From Stieleria maiorica (lineage in GTDB: Bacteria; Planctomycetota; Planctomycetia; Pirellulales; Pirellulaceae): a stretch of 64,000 nt of DNA. The translations under genes and the position numbers were made by a program. The notes beneath the pieces were generated by a model that had not been told where the DNA came from, searched no databases, and was given only the letters and a program-made list of their open reading frames with translations. Shown here piece by piece: positions 46,970-57,868 of the stretch (positions within the stretch are counted from its first letter, which is position 1; each line of letters begins with the position of its first letter). The stretch is from positions 4,276,402-4,340,401 of the forward strand of contig NZ_CP036264.1 of NCBI RefSeq assembly GCF_008035925.1, in the 5' to 3' direction.

Positions 46970-48319
46970 ATGATCACGATCAAAGAAGGATTGGATCTTC
47001 CGATCCTCGGCACCCCCGCCCAGCACATCGAAGTTGCCAAACCGGTCACGCAAGTGGCGTTGGTCGGCGACGATTACATCGGCATGAAGCCCACGATGTT
47101 GGTGGCTCCGGGGGACAAGGTGAAGCTGGGCCAGCCGCTGTTTACCGACAAAAAAACCGAGGGAGTGACCTACACGTCTCCGGCGGCGGGCACGGTCGCG
47201 GACGTGATTCGGGGTGAAAAACGAAAATTCGAGGCGGTCGTGATCGACGTCGATCCTTCGCCATCGGATTCCGATGTGGTCAATTTTGAAGTCGGCGACG
47301 TCGGTTCGATGGATGCCGCCGCATTGACCGAATTGTTGCTCACCAGCGGGCTGTGGACGTCGCTGCGAACCCGCCCCTACGGCAAGGTTCCGGTGCCGGG
47401 AACCAAGCCGAGTTCGATTTTTGTCCAAGCGATCGACACGAACCCGTTGGCCGCGTGCCCGGCCACCGCGATGGCCGACCGCAAGGATCAGTTCATTCTG
47501 GGTTTGACGGCGATCACCAAGTTGACCGACGGTGCAGTCCACGTCTGCAAGGCGCCTGGGTCGGAGATTCCCGGCGGTGCGGTCGAAGGCGTCACGGTGA
47601 CCGAGTTCGGCGGCCCCCACCCGGCGGGTCTGGTCGGCACACACATTCACGAGCTGGACCCGGTCGGCCCGAACAAGTCGGTCTGGTATTTGGGTTACCA
47701 AGACGTGATGGCGATCGGTGCCCTGCTGACGACGGGCAAGTTGGACGTTCGCCGCGTGATTTCGTTGGCCGGTCCGGTGATCGGCAAACCGCGTTTGCTG
47801 GAAACCCGTCTCGGGGCCGACATCAGCCAACTGACCGAGGGCGAGTTCGACGCCGGCATTAAAGTCCGTCAGATTTCCGGTTCGGTGCTCTGTGGTCGCA
47901 CCGCCAATCCGCCGCACAATTTCTTGGGCCGCTACCACACCCAGATTTCGGTGATTGCCGAAGGCGACGAGCGCGAGTTTTTGGGTTGGCAAAAGCCGGG
48001 GTTTGACAAGTTCAGCACGACCCGCGTGTTCGCCTCGTCGATGTTGCCGAATCAGAAGTTCGCTTTCACGACCAGCACCGGCGGCAGCGAACGGGCGATG
48101 GTGCCGCTGGGGACTTATGAGAAAGTCATGCCGCTGGATATTCTGCCGACGCAATTGCTGCGAGCGTTGATCGTCCGCGACACCGACCAGGCGCAGCAAT
48201 TGGGCGTCCTGGAACTGGAGGAGGAAGACTTGGCGTTATGCACGTTTGTCTGTCCCGGAAAATATGAATATGGCTCGCTGCTTCGCGAAAACCTGACCAC
48301 GATCGAGCGTGAAGGCTGA
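46970..48319 (+). CDS. nqrA: Na+-translocating NADH:quinone reductase subunit A
   Basis: A 449-residue NqrA. Typical opening [20 protein letters not shown] and [20 protein letters not shown]. The centre has [33 protein letters not shown] and [10 protein letters not shown]. The C-terminus has the Cys-containing [20 protein letters not shown]. NqrA is the peripheral subunit near the quinone site. First gene of the six-gene operon, 93 bp before nqrB. Confidence 0.96.
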   Translation: MITIKEGLDLPILGTPAQHIEVAKPVTQVALVGDDYIGMKPTMLVAPGDKVKLGQPLFTDKKTEGVTYTSPAAGTVADVIRGEKRKFEAVVIDVDPSPSDSDVVNFEVGDVGSMDAAALTELLLTSGLWTSLRTRPYGKVPVPGTKPSSIFVQAIDTNPLAACPATAMADRKDQFILGLTAITKLTDGAVHVCKAPGSEIPGGAVEGVTVTEFGGPHPAGLVGTHIHELDPVGPNKSVWYLGYQDVMAIGALLTTGKLDVRRVISLAGPVIGKPRLLETRLGADISQLTEGEFDAGIKVRQISGSVLCGRTANPPHNFLGRYHTQISVIAEGDEREFLGWQKPGFDKFSTTRVFASSMLPNQKFAFTTSTGGSERAMVPLGTYEKVMPLDILPTQLLRALIVRDTDQAQQLGVLELEEEDLALCTFVCPGKYEYGSLLRENLTTIEREG

Positions 48320-48412
48320 TCGGGACCGTTGAAATCATTTAGGCGGACACGGCTCCGAGCAGCCGACCGTTCCATTTACTCAGAAAAAACCGTTATTGGG
48401 CAAGACTGACCA

Positions 48413-49711
48413 ATGAAAGCACTCCGCGCTGCTCTGGACAAGGTCCATCCGCTTTTTGACAAAGGCGGACCGCTGCAGATCGCGTATCCGGTGTACGAAT
48501 CGATTGACACGTTTCTGTACACGCCGGGCGAAACCACTCACGGGCAAACGCACGTGCGTGACAACATCGATCTGAAGCGAATGATGATCACCGTCGTGAT
48601 GGCTTTGGTGCCCGCGACGCTCTTTGGGATGTGGAACGTCGGCTACCAGGCGAACACCGCCATCCAGCGGGCCGCTGAAGCCGGTGAACGCTACGTCGGC
48701 GATTGGCACTACACGATCCACAACGCGATAGGGTTCACCAATGACCCGGGGAGCATCGCCGACTGCATGGTGCTCGGTGCGATCTTTTTCATCCCGATCT
48801 ACTTCGTCTGCATGTTCGTCGGTGGTCACATCGAAATGGTCTTCAGTGTCCTGCGGGGGCACGAGATCAACGAAGGCTTCCTGGTCACCGGATTGCTCTT
48901 CCCGCTGACGTTGCCGGCATCGATTCCGCTGTGGCAGGTGGCCGTCGGGATCGCGTTCGGCGTGATCGTGGCCAAAGAGGTGTTCGGCGGCACCGGACGT
49001 AACTTCCTGAACGTGGCGCTGACCAGTCGCGCGTTCCTGTACTTTGCTCACGCCGGCCAAATCAGCGGCGACAAAGTCTGGACGGCCGTGGACGGGTTCA
49101 GCGGCGCGACCGCGCTGGGCCAGATGGCAGTGGCCACTCCCGATCCAGGTGGAGAGACCAATGCGGCGTTGGCGTCGCTGGAATCGGTCAACTATTCCCT
49201 GGGAGCTTCGGACCCAGTCACCTGGACCGAACCGATCACCTGGATGAGTGCGTTCCTGGGAACCGTCCAAGGATGCGTCGGCGAAACCAGCACCCTGATG
49301 TGCTTGATCGGAGCTGCGATTCTGATCGGCGCCGGAATCGGATCCTGGAAGATCATGGCGGGTGTCTTGGGCGGCGTCGCCGCGACCTCGCTGTTGCTAA
49401 ACGGTGTCACAACCGGCAGCAACCCGATGATGAGTGTTCCGTTTTACTGGCACTTTGTCGTCGGCGGCTTGGCGTTCGGATTGGTGTTCATGGCCACTGA
49501 CCCGGTCAGTGCCTCGATGACTGAAAAAGGAAAATGGATTTACGGCGGGCTGATCGGTTTCATGACGGTGTTGATTCGCTGTATCAACCCGGCATTCCCC
49601 GAAGGCATCATGTTGGCCATTCTGTTCGGCAACGTGTTCGCACCCTTGATCGATTACTTCGTTGTTTCCGCAAACGTTCGCCGGAGGATGGCACGCTATG
49701 TCACAACGTGA
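48413..49711 (+). CDS. nqrB: Na+-NQR subunit B
   Basis: A 432-residue membrane subunit with about ten helices. The covalent FMN site is [10 protein letters not shown] (Thr233, phosphoester-linked FMN), and it also contributes riboflavin and Na+ binding. [20 protein letters not shown] precedes helix 1. [20 protein letters not shown] is a typical NqrB loop. The ATG of nqrC lies inside its 3' end. Confidence 0.96.
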   Translation: MKALRAALDKVHPLFDKGGPLQIAYPVYESIDTFLYTPGETTHGQTHVRDNIDLKRMMITVVMALVPATLFGMWNVGYQANTAIQRAAEAGERYVGDWHYTIHNAIGFTNDPGSIADCMVLGAIFFIPIYFVCMFVGGHIEMVFSVLRGHEINEGFLVTGLLFPLTLPASIPLWQVAVGIAFGVIVAKEVFGGTGRNFLNVALTSRAFLYFAHAGQISGDKVWTAVDGFSGATALGQMAVATPDPGGETNAALASLESVNYSLGASDPVTWTEPITWMSAFLGTVQGCVGETSTLMCLIGAAILIGAGIGSWKIMAGVLGGVAATSLLLNGVTTGSNPMMSVPFYWHFVVGGLAFGLVFMATDPVSASMTEKGKWIYGGLIGFMTVLIRCINPAFPEGIMLAILFGNVFAPLIDYFVVSANVRRRMARYVTT

Positions 49712-50513
49712 TTCAACTGTTAATACTCTGCTGACGGCGACCATTTTATGCGTCGTTTGCTCGCTGGTCGTCAGCGTCGCCGCTGTCGGGCTGAAGGGCA
49801 AGCAGGAAGAGAATAAGATGCTCGATCGCCAGAAGAACATTCTGGATGCCGCAGGGCTGTCGATCGGCGAGTACGGCAAACCGGCCAGTGAGCTCTCGCG
49901 GGAACAAATCGACGAGCTGTACGCTTGGGTCAGCGAGGAATTGGTCGATCTGCAAACCGGCGAGTTTGTCACCGACATGGACACCGCGGCGTATGACCCG
50001 CGTGAAGCGGCCGAAAAGGCGGACTCCAGCATCGAAATCGGTGAAACGCCGTACGATCCAGGCGTCGGCCGTCGCGAAAAGGTGGCCAAGGTGTACTTCG
50101 TCAAAAAGCCCGGCACTGAAGACTTCCAGCAGGTCGTGTTGCCGGTCTACGGCAAGGGCCTGTGGTCCACGCTGTACGGCTACTTGGCTCTCAAGAACGA
50201 TCTTGAAACGATCCAGGGTTTGACGTTCTACCAGCACGCCGAAACGCCCGGGCTGGGCGGCGAAGTCGACAACCCGGCCTGGAAGGCTCAGTGGGAAGAC
50301 CAGAAGCTTTACAACGACAGCGGCGAGCCGGCCGCGATGGTTTACAAGGGAACCGCACCGGAAGGAAATCCTTACGCGGTGGACGGGTTGTCCGGAGCGA
50401 CCATTACCAGCCGGGGCGTGACGAATCTGTTGCGTTACTGGGCCAGCGAGGATGGATACGGACCATTCTTGTCACAACTGAAGAACAGCAAGTCGGAGAC
50501 ATCGGGGTCCTGA
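49698..50513 (+). CDS. nqrC: Na+-NQR subunit C
   Basis: A 271-residue subunit. One N-terminal helix ([20 protein letters not shown]) anchors a periplasmic domain. FMN is attached covalently at Thr235 in [13 protein letters not shown], the motif recognised by Apb[17 protein letters not shown] is also typical. It overlaps nqrB by 14 bp. The frame upstream to 49662 is not used. Confidence 0.95.
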   Translation: MSQRDSTVNTLLTATILCVVCSLVVSVAAVGLKGKQEENKMLDRQKNILDAAGLSIGEYGKPASELSREQIDELYAWVSEELVDLQTGEFVTDMDTAAYDPREAAEKADSSIEIGETPYDPGVGRREKVAKVYFVKKPGTEDFQQVVLPVYGKGLWSTLYGYLALKNDLETIQGLTFYQHAETPGLGGEVDNPAWKAQWEDQKLYNDSGEPAAMVYKGTAPEGNPYAVDGLSGATITSRGVTNLLRYWASEDGYGPFLSQLKNSKSETSGS

Positions 50514-50517
50514 AAAG

Positions 50518-51144
50518 ATGGCTGAAAGAACTACAAAATCTGTGATCGTCGACCCGTTGGTCGACAACAACCCGATCGCCTTGCAAATCCTCGGGATTTG
50601 TAGCGCTCTGGCGGTGACGACGAAGATGGAAACGTCGATCGTGATGGCCATCGCGGTGATCGCCGTGACGGCGTTCAGCAACCTGGCCGTCAGTGCGATC
50701 CGGACGTACATCCCCAGCAGCATCCGGATCATCGTCCAAATGACCGTGATCGCCTCGTTGGTGATCGTCGTCGACCAGGTGCTGAAGGCTTACCTGTTCG
50801 ACATCAGCAAACAACTGTCCGTGTTCGTCGGACTGATCATCACCAACTGTATCGTGATGGGTCGCGCCGAAGGCTTCGCGATGAAGAACGGCCCCTGGCT
50901 GAGTTTCTGGGACGGAATCGGAAACGGACTCGGTTACGGTCTGGTGCTGTTGTTCGTCGCCTTCTTCCGCGAACTGCTCGGCAGCGGAACACTGCTGGGT
51001 TACGTCATCTTGCCGCTGGATCGGAACGGCGGTTGGTACAACCCCAACAACTTGATGCTGTTGCCCCCGAGTGCGTTTTTCTTGATCGGCTTCCTGATTT
51101 GGTTGATCCGAGCATACAAACCGGAACAAATCGAAGAGTCCTGA
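50518..51144 (+). CDS. nqrD: Na+-NQR subunit D
   Basis: A 208-residue integral membrane subunit with six helices and the conserved [19 protein letters not shown] near the N-terminus. [38 protein letters not shown] and [13 protein letters not shown] also match. The Cys in LGICSAL and in TNCIVMG belong to the intramembrane Fe site shared with NqrE. Starts 4 bp after the nqrC stop. Confidence 0.95.
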   Translation: MAERTTKSVIVDPLVDNNPIALQILGICSALAVTTKMETSIVMAIAVIAVTAFSNLAVSAIRTYIPSSIRIIVQMTVIASLVIVVDQVLKAYLFDISKQLSVFVGLIITNCIVMGRAEGFAMKNGPWLSFWDGIGNGLGYGLVLLFVAFFRELLGSGTLLGYVILPLDRNGGWYNPNNLMLLPPSAFFLIGFLIWLIRAYKPEQIEES

Positions 51145-51154
51145 GGAAAGAACC

Positions 51155-51802
<648 letters not shown>

Positions 51803-51879
51803 CGCTGCCTGTGATCCCTCCGCGTTATCAACTTTGACAAGACGTCCTTTTAGAAACCTTAAAGTAGTATCGATCCGAA

Positions 51880-53100
<1,221 letters not shown>

Positions 53101-53189
53101 GCGGCTCGTACACGAAAGCTTGGAGACTCTCCCAGCCTGTCGGACCGTCGATGGTAGGCTAGCATTCCGTCGCAGCTTCGCATTTGATT

Positions 53190-53277
53190 GGACTGGACAG
53201 TCGCCGTCCTCTCCGAAGTTGGCGCGGGGCGGAGCTTCGCTTTTTCGGACGCCGAGTTCGGAGAACACGGCGACTCC
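53190..53277. repeat. Inverted-repeat element with GTCGCCGT arms, copy 2
   Basis: This is the reverse-complement version of the element at 41921-42017, sharing outer GATTGG-CTGGACAGTCGCCG and the inner arms. It lies in the 228-bp gap between nqrF and the ApbE-NqrM gene, so it might attenuate transcription into the maturation gene. Confidence 0.82.
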
Positions 53278-53328
53278 CACGAGACCGACGGAGTCGGCAC
53301 CGCCAATTCCCCACTTTCGGTAATAAGA

Positions 53329-54669
53329 ATGACGATCCAACAAACGCGACGGGCACTGCTGCTGGTCGCGTTTCTTATTTCAGCAGCCGTCTGGTTCGGC
53401 AGCACGACAGCCACCGCTCAGGATCAATCCGGCCAGAACGATACCGGGCCGCGGACGATTCGAGAATTTCGCGGCAAGACGATGGGCACCAGCTACATGG
53501 TCAAAGTCGCCGGGGCGGAGGCGGTGGATGACCAGACGCTGCGGTTTTCAATCGATGCCGAACTGAGACGCGTCAACGACCAGATGTCGACGTATCTGGA
53601 GTCGTCCGAAATCTCTCAATTCAATCGGTCGACCAGCACGGATTGGTTCGCGGTCAGCAGCGAGTTTGCCGCCGTGGTCACCGAGGCGCAATCCATCGCC
53701 GAGAAAACTGACGGCGCGTTCGACATCACGGTCGCGCCATTGGTCAACGCCTGGAGCTTTGGGCCGACCGAACGTAGCAGAACGGTTCCCGACGCGGACA
53801 CGCTGAAGCAAGTCATGGCGACGGTGGGCTACAAAAAGCTGGACGTCCGCACCGATCCGCCGGGGTTGAAAAAACAGATCCCCGAGTTGCAGATCGATCT
53901 TTCATCGATCGCCAAGGGGCACGGCGTCGACCGAGTCGTCGATAAATTATCCCAGTTGGGGGCCAGCGACGTGTTCGTGGAGATCGGCGGCGAGGTGCGA
54001 ACCAGCGGCGACAAACCGGGCGGCCCTTGGAAGGTCGGGATTCAACTGCCCGATGCAGCCCAGGATACGGTGATGATCGCCCACGCGATGTTGATGAACG
54101 AACCGGCGGGCAACGCGATGGCTACCTCCGGCGATTACCGGAACATGTACGTCGTTGATGGAAAACGATATTCACACACGATCGACCCGCGGACCGGTGC
54201 GCCGGTGGAACACGACCTCGCTTCGGTGACCGTGATCGCAAAAACTTGCATGCAGGCCGACGGCTGGGCGACTGCATTGAACGTCTTGGGACAAAATCCG
54301 GCGCTGGCGATCGCGAAACAAGATGACATCCACACCTTGCTCGTCTCGCGAACCGATGCAAAGGAGTATCAGATGGCAGGCACGGGAATTTTGGCACAGT
54401 ACGCCCAGGCGGCGCCCGATGCCGCTGACAACACGGGGTGGTTGGAGGCGCTTGTGCCGGTCGCCGTGATCACCTTTGGCGTGTTTTCAATTCTGTTGTT
54501 CGCGATGGCGATCGGAGTCGTTTTCGGGCGCCGCTCGATCAGCGGGTCATGCGGCGGATTGGCCAGCAAGACCAACGAGGACGGCAGCACCAGTTGCTCC
54601 CTTTGCAGCAACCCTTCGGATGCCTGCAAGGAACTGCGCGATAAAATGGCGGCCGACCGATCGGAGTAG
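53329..54669 (+). CDS. ApbE-NqrM fusion (flavin transferase plus Na+-NQR maturation factor)
   Basis: A 446-residue fusion. A signal peptide (cleavage near TATAQD) leads to an ApbE domain (about 45-345) with GKTMGTSYMVKV, LSSIAKGHGVDRVVDKL, FVEIGGEVRTSG and HTIDPRTGAPVEH. ApbE attaches FMN from FAD to Thr in SGAT of NqrB and NqrC. After a linker, residues about 360-446 form a membrane helix (VAVITFGVFSILLFAMAIGV) and FGRRSISGSCGGL with Cys408, Cys423, Cys426 and Cys433. This matches NqrM (DUF539), needed to insert iron between NqrD and NqrE. In most bacteria apbE and nqrM are separate neighbouring genes. The topology (periplasmic ApbE, cytoplasmic Cys tail) is consistent with both tasks. Confidence 0.9.
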   Translation: MTIQQTRRALLLVAFLISAAVWFGSTTATAQDQSGQNDTGPRTIREFRGKTMGTSYMVKVAGAEAVDDQTLRFSIDAELRRVNDQMSTYLESSEISQFNRSTSTDWFAVSSEFAAVVTEAQSIAEKTDGAFDITVAPLVNAWSFGPTERSRTVPDADTLKQVMATVGYKKLDVRTDPPGLKKQIPELQIDLSSIAKGHGVDRVVDKLSQLGASDVFVEIGGEVRTSGDKPGGPWKVGIQLPDAAQDTVMIAHAMLMNEPAGNAMATSGDYRNMYVVDGKRYSHTIDPRTGAPVEHDLASVTVIAKTCMQADGWATALNVLGQNPALAIAKQDDIHTLLVSRTDAKEYQMAGTGILAQYAQAAPDAADNTGWLEALVPVAVITFGVFSILLFAMAIGVVFGRRSISGSCGGLASKTNEDGSTSCSLCSNPSDACKELRDKMAADRSE

Positions 54670-54993
54670 ACTTCACGGCAAACGCGAGGTGGAACCGAGG
54701 GGGACGACCTGTGACCGTCTCGTTCCAGATTCCCATCGACGCGACAGGATGTCGGGGCAAGTAGGGAGGTAGAAAGATTTTGGAGGCAGGAAAATTGCCA
54801 AAATCGAATGGATGTTGCATTTCATCATTTTCTTACCTCCGAAATCTTCTTACTCGATTTCCGCACGCGGCTACGAAACGGGACGACGTACGTGAACCGG
54901 CTGATGTTTGTCGAGTGTTCCTCCCTGGCGTCCCATATTCGCCTTTGGTCGAACGGCCCCCCCCAAAACAAGGCGTTTTGAGCACCAGCAACC
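54670..54993. other. Convergent intergenic gap with hairpin
   Basis: Between the ApbE-NqrM stop and the HAD stop. It holds the long hairpin at 54769-54853, listed separately. No gene is apparent. Confidence 0.6.
54769..54853. terminator. Probable bidirectional terminator hairpin
   Basis: Arms GTAGAAAGATTTTGGAGG (left) and CCTCCGAAATCTTCTTAC (right) pair over about 27 positions with a few mismatches. A-rich and T-rich stretches lie on either side. It is placed between convergent genes, where a terminator for both is expected. It resembles, distantly, the GGCAGAATGAT repeats. Confidence 0.6.
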
Positions 54994-55734
54994 CTAACGC
55001 AGCATCTGCCACAGCCGTTGATCCAACAGCGAGTCGGCCACCAAGACCGCTCCGGTGAAATCTTGCTCGCGGGTGTGTTCGTTCGGGATCGCGACGACGC
55101 TTGCCCCCGCAGCAACCCCTGCGGCGCACCCGTTGCCGCTGTCTTCCAGCACCAGCATGCGGTGGGGTTGGAGCCCGAATCGCTCGGCCGCGGTGGAATA
55201 CATTTCCGGGTGGGGTTTGCCGTTTCGGACATCGTCCCCGGTCAAAACGAAGGTCAGCGACTGGCGCCAATGCAGCTCGGCGAAGATGATGTCGACCCAT
55301 TTCCGGCGACTGCTGGTGGTCAGCGCGAACGGGACCCCGCTGGATTGCAGATGTCCGATCCAATCCTCCAGCCCCGGCATCGGACGCAGCAGTTGCGGCA
55401 GCAGGTTGCCGTACAGATCGTCCGATTCGGCCAGCAATTCTTCGGCTGAATCGCCCAGGGAGTGGAAGTCGATCATTTCTTGCACCGCCGCGGCACCGAT
55501 CCGCCCCATCATGCGTGCTTGTAGCGCCGAACTGTAACGGTGCCCGCGCCGCTGCAGGATCGTGTCGCCGACCTGCCAGTAAATCCGTTCAGTGTCAAAC
55601 AGCAATCCGTCCATGTCCAACGCCACCCCGGCCACCTCGGGAAGCGTGTCGCCGCGATCGGACTCGCTTCCATCGCGTTCGCTACCATCGGACTTCTGGA
55701 TCGGTTCAAATACTCGCTGTGGGCGGCTCGCCAT
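54994..55734 (-). CDS. HAD family hydrolase (phosphoglucomutase-like)
   Basis: A 246-residue HAD enzyme. Motif I is VALDMDGLLFDTERIY (nucleophile and acid Asp), motif II is ALTTSSRRKWV, motif III Lys is in VRNGKPHPEMY, and motif IV is LVLEDSGNGCAAGVAAGA. A helical C1-type cap lies between motifs I and II, as in beta-phosphoglucomutase and related sugar phosphatases. The first 30 residues are Ser/Asp-rich and may be dispensable. The start may lie a little downstream. Confidence 0.88.
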   Translation of the reverse strand: MASRPQRVFEPIQKSDGSERDGSESDRGDTLPEVAGVALDMDGLLFDTERIYWQVGDTILQRRGHRYSSALQARMMGRIGAAAVQEMIDFHSLGDSAEELLAESDDLYGNLLPQLLRPMPGLEDWIGHLQSSGVPFALTTSSRRKWVDIIFAELHWRQSLTFVLTGDDVRNGKPHPEMYSTAAERFGLQPHRMLVLEDSGNGCAAGVAAGASVVAIPNEHTREQDFTGAVLVADSLLDQRLWQMLR

Positions 55735-55758
55735 CTCTATCCCTTTTTCGCTCTTTGC

Positions 55759-57039
55759 GTGATACCCGTGTCTGAATCGGTCGACCGAATTCTTACCAAC
55801 TGGTCCATCGATGGAACAGGCCCGCTGACGCGAGGGGCCAGCGAAATCAGCACGTCAGGCTGGATCCGGGACGACGCGGCGCACTGGTCGATCGAGCCAT
55901 TCTTGCCGATCGAAACGCAAACGCTGGTCGAGTATTTGAGATCTCGCGAGACGGGATCTGCAGAATTGGATTGCGCAGGGCGTGAGCGGTTTGACGATGC
56001 GATCCGAAAGATCACCGAACACGTCCAGGCCAAAACGACGCGGTATCACGCCCAGTTTTCGGACCGATATCGCTCCATGGACCCCGACAGTGACTGCAAA
56101 ATCCCGATCGACCTGCAGTGCGATCAGGTCACCGACGACTCACAACGGTTGATGGCACTGTGTGATGAAATCCTGACCGATGCGGCCTACAAAAAGCTGA
56201 CCCAGGATGACATCGAAAAATGCGTCGGAGTCTCCAGCCACTGGGGCGTGCCGATGACCGCCAATTTCGGACTGTTTCAACACTTGGCCGTCTATGCCCG
56301 CGGCGACATCATCGGCCGACGATGCAAACGACGACTTCAAAACCTGTATCGCATGGAGATGGTCGACGTCGCGATCTATCAACGGTTGGTCGTTTTGTTT
56401 CAACTGGCTGAAGATCACGAGCGCGGCGAAATGCTCTCAGCCGGGCAGTTTCATTTGCGGATCTTTAAGAACATCCCCAAGCAGGATGTCGACATGCTGC
56501 TGCCGGGAACCCGTGTCCGACTTAGCAAACTCGATCGCGTGAAAGTGATTGCGCCCAGCCTGGGCGGTTGGCTGTTGTCACTGCAAAAGATCTCGCGGTT
56601 CGTGCTCGTCACGCTCGCCCTGGCCGCCTACTACTCGACCGCCCTGGTGATCGGATTGATCCTGGCCGCGATCGGCTACTGCGTGAAAAGCTTCTTCAGC
56701 TACTTTCAAACCAAAAACCGCTACCTGCTGGATCTGACACGGAACCTGTATTTCCAAAAGCTAGACACCAACGCCGGCGCCGCATTCCAAATCATCCAAC
56801 AAGCCGGCCGCCAATCAAGCAACGAGGCCACGCTGGCCTATTTCGCACTGGCGACCGAGACGGAGCCGATCAGCCGTCGGCGGTTGCGGCGAAAATGCGA
56901 GCGATTGATCCGCGAAGCGATCGACGTCGAAATCGACTTTCAAGTCGATCGGGCGATCGAGACGCTCGTGCAGCTCGGCCTGACAATCGAGACGGCTGAC
57001 GAGAAGCTCGTGATCGCCAAGGTGTCGAGCCCAGTCTGA
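55759..57039 (+). CDS. DUF3754 (TMEM143-like) membrane protein
   Basis: About 426 residues from a GTG at 55759, with another GTG at 55768 also possible. N-terminal soluble part has HWSIEPFLPIETQTLVEYLR. The family core FHLRIFKNIPKQDVDMLLPG, then LDRVKVIAPSLGGWLLSL, is followed by two membrane helices (LVTLALAAYYSTALVIGLIL) and a C-terminal helical domain. This core is typical of DUF3754, related to mitochondrial TMEM143. The function is unknown. The long frame from 55540 overlaps the divergent HAD gene and is not used. Confidence 0.8.
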   Translation: MIPVSESVDRILTNWSIDGTGPLTRGASEISTSGWIRDDAAHWSIEPFLPIETQTLVEYLRSRETGSAELDCAGRERFDDAIRKITEHVQAKTTRYHAQFSDRYRSMDPDSDCKIPIDLQCDQVTDDSQRLMALCDEILTDAAYKKLTQDDIEKCVGVSSHWGVPMTANFGLFQHLAVYARGDIIGRRCKRRLQNLYRMEMVDVAIYQRLVVLFQLAEDHERGEMLSAGQFHLRIFKNIPKQDVDMLLPGTRVRLSKLDRVKVIAPSLGGWLLSLQKISRFVLVTLALAAYYSTALVIGLILAAIGYCVKSFFSYFQTKNRYLLDLTRNLYFQKLDTNAGAAFQIIQQAGRQSSNEATLAYFALATETEPISRRRLRRKCERLIREAIDVEIDFQVDRAIETLVQLGLTIETADEKLVIAKVSSPV

Positions 57040-57092
57040 GGTTGAGAGGATGGGGGCAAAACGATGGGGCAGAATGCAGCGGGAAGCGTCAC

Positions 57093-57217
57093 GGCCTGTT
57101 GATTGAGTGAGCCGTAGGCGCTCGCCTCGGGCCTCGGTGGGTATTCGTGATGTTTCAGGACCAGACGCTCGCGCGAAACGGCGAACCCCACGTTTGATCA
57201 GATTAAATCAACAGGCC
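57093..57217. repeat. AGCCGT hairpin repeat, full copy with GGCCTGTTGATT ends
   Basis: Perfect 12-bp ends GGCCTGTTGATT and AATCAACAGGCC enclose the inner AGCCGT-type stem (GAGCCGTAGGCGCTCGCCTC with GACGCTCGCGCGAAACGGC). It is immediately followed by the GGCAGAATGAT repeat, and the same order is repeated at 60747-61111. Confidence 0.88.
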
Positions 57218-57256
57218 GAAAAGCGAGCGGCGCGTGTGAGGATGGTGACGGTACGG

Positions 57257-57332
57257 GGCAGAATGATACGGGGCAGAATGATGGCGGTAGCGGTGGTACG
57301 GTCTTCATCGTTTTGCCCCCCATCGTTTTGCC
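57257..57332. repeat. GGCAGAATGAT inverted repeat
   Basis: Two direct GGCAGAATGAT units are followed by inverted units CATCGTTTTGCC twice, able to fold into a hairpin upstream of the blaI-like promoter. Confidence 0.8.
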
Positions 57333-57358
57333 ACTCCTTCGAAAACGGCGAAACTTTC

Positions 57359-57405
57359 TTGACACGCACGCCGAAATCTTTACACTTAAAAAATTAAGCG
57401 TAAGG
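57359..57405 (+). promoter_or_regulatory. BlaI-type operator overlapping promoter
   Basis: A -35 box TTGACA (57359-57364) and a -10-like TACACT (57381-57386) are separated by 16 bp. Overlapping the -10 is a 28-bp dyad (57378-57405): CTTTACACTTAA, four A, TTAAGCGTAAGG. Its arms match at 10 of 12 positions. BlaI/MecI repressors bind such TACA/TGTA-like dyads, so the pair is probably autoregulated. The start codon lies 15 bp downstream. Confidence 0.75.
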
Positions 57406-57420
57406 GTCCAGGTGAATCCG

Positions 57421-57813
57421 ATGTCTGAAAACCTTCCCACCGATCGTGAACTGCAAATCCTCGCCGTTCTTTGGGCGCGGGGTGAATCCACGGTGCGCGA
57501 GGTTTACGAAGACCTTCGTCGGCAAGGCGAAGAGTTGGCCCAAAACACGGTCCAGGCGTTTCTGCGTCTGATGTACGAGAAACAGCTGGTCACCTATCGC
57601 CAACAAGGCCGGGCGTTCGTGTATCGCGCCGCCGTCGCCCAAAAACGCACCCGTGGACAACTCGTATCGTCGTTGGTGCAACGCGCATTTGACGGTGCCG
57701 TCGACGCGCTGGTGCAGAGCGCGTTTGATGCCAAGGCTCCCAGCGAAGAAGAACTGCAGCGACTGGAAGAACTGCTGCGGCAACATCGGGCCGGCAAGAA
57801 AAAGTCACGCTGA
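57421..57813 (+). CDS. BlaI/MecI/CopY family repressor
   Basis: A 130-residue winged-helix repressor: PTDRELQILAVLWARGESTV (helices 1-2), EELAQNTVQAFLRLMYEK (recognition helix) and YRQQGRAFVYRAAV (wing). The C-terminal half (RGQLVSSLVQRAFDGAVDAL) is the dimerisation part. In BlaI/MecI, cleavage near the domain border by the partner peptidase relieves repression. Followed 55 bp later by the M56 peptidase gene, its likely partner. Confidence 0.93.
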   Translation: MSENLPTDRELQILAVLWARGESTVREVYEDLRRQGEELAQNTVQAFLRLMYEKQLVTYRQQGRAFVYRAAVAQKRTRGQLVSSLVQRAFDGAVDALVQSAFDAKAPSEEELQRLEELLRQHRAGKKKSR

Positions 57814-57868
57814 CAACCGTCAGCGCGTTTTGGTTTCACGACACGCCCTTCATCTATCGGGACAGGTT

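Noticed and set aside
46919..48199. 426-codon minus-strand frame opposite nqrA
   Set aside because: It is antisense to the clear nqrA gene, is His/Arg/Gln-rich and has no recognisable domain.
55540..55758. Longer start of the DUF3754 gene
   Set aside because: The extension lies opposite the conserved N-terminus of the HAD hydrolase and has no family similarity.
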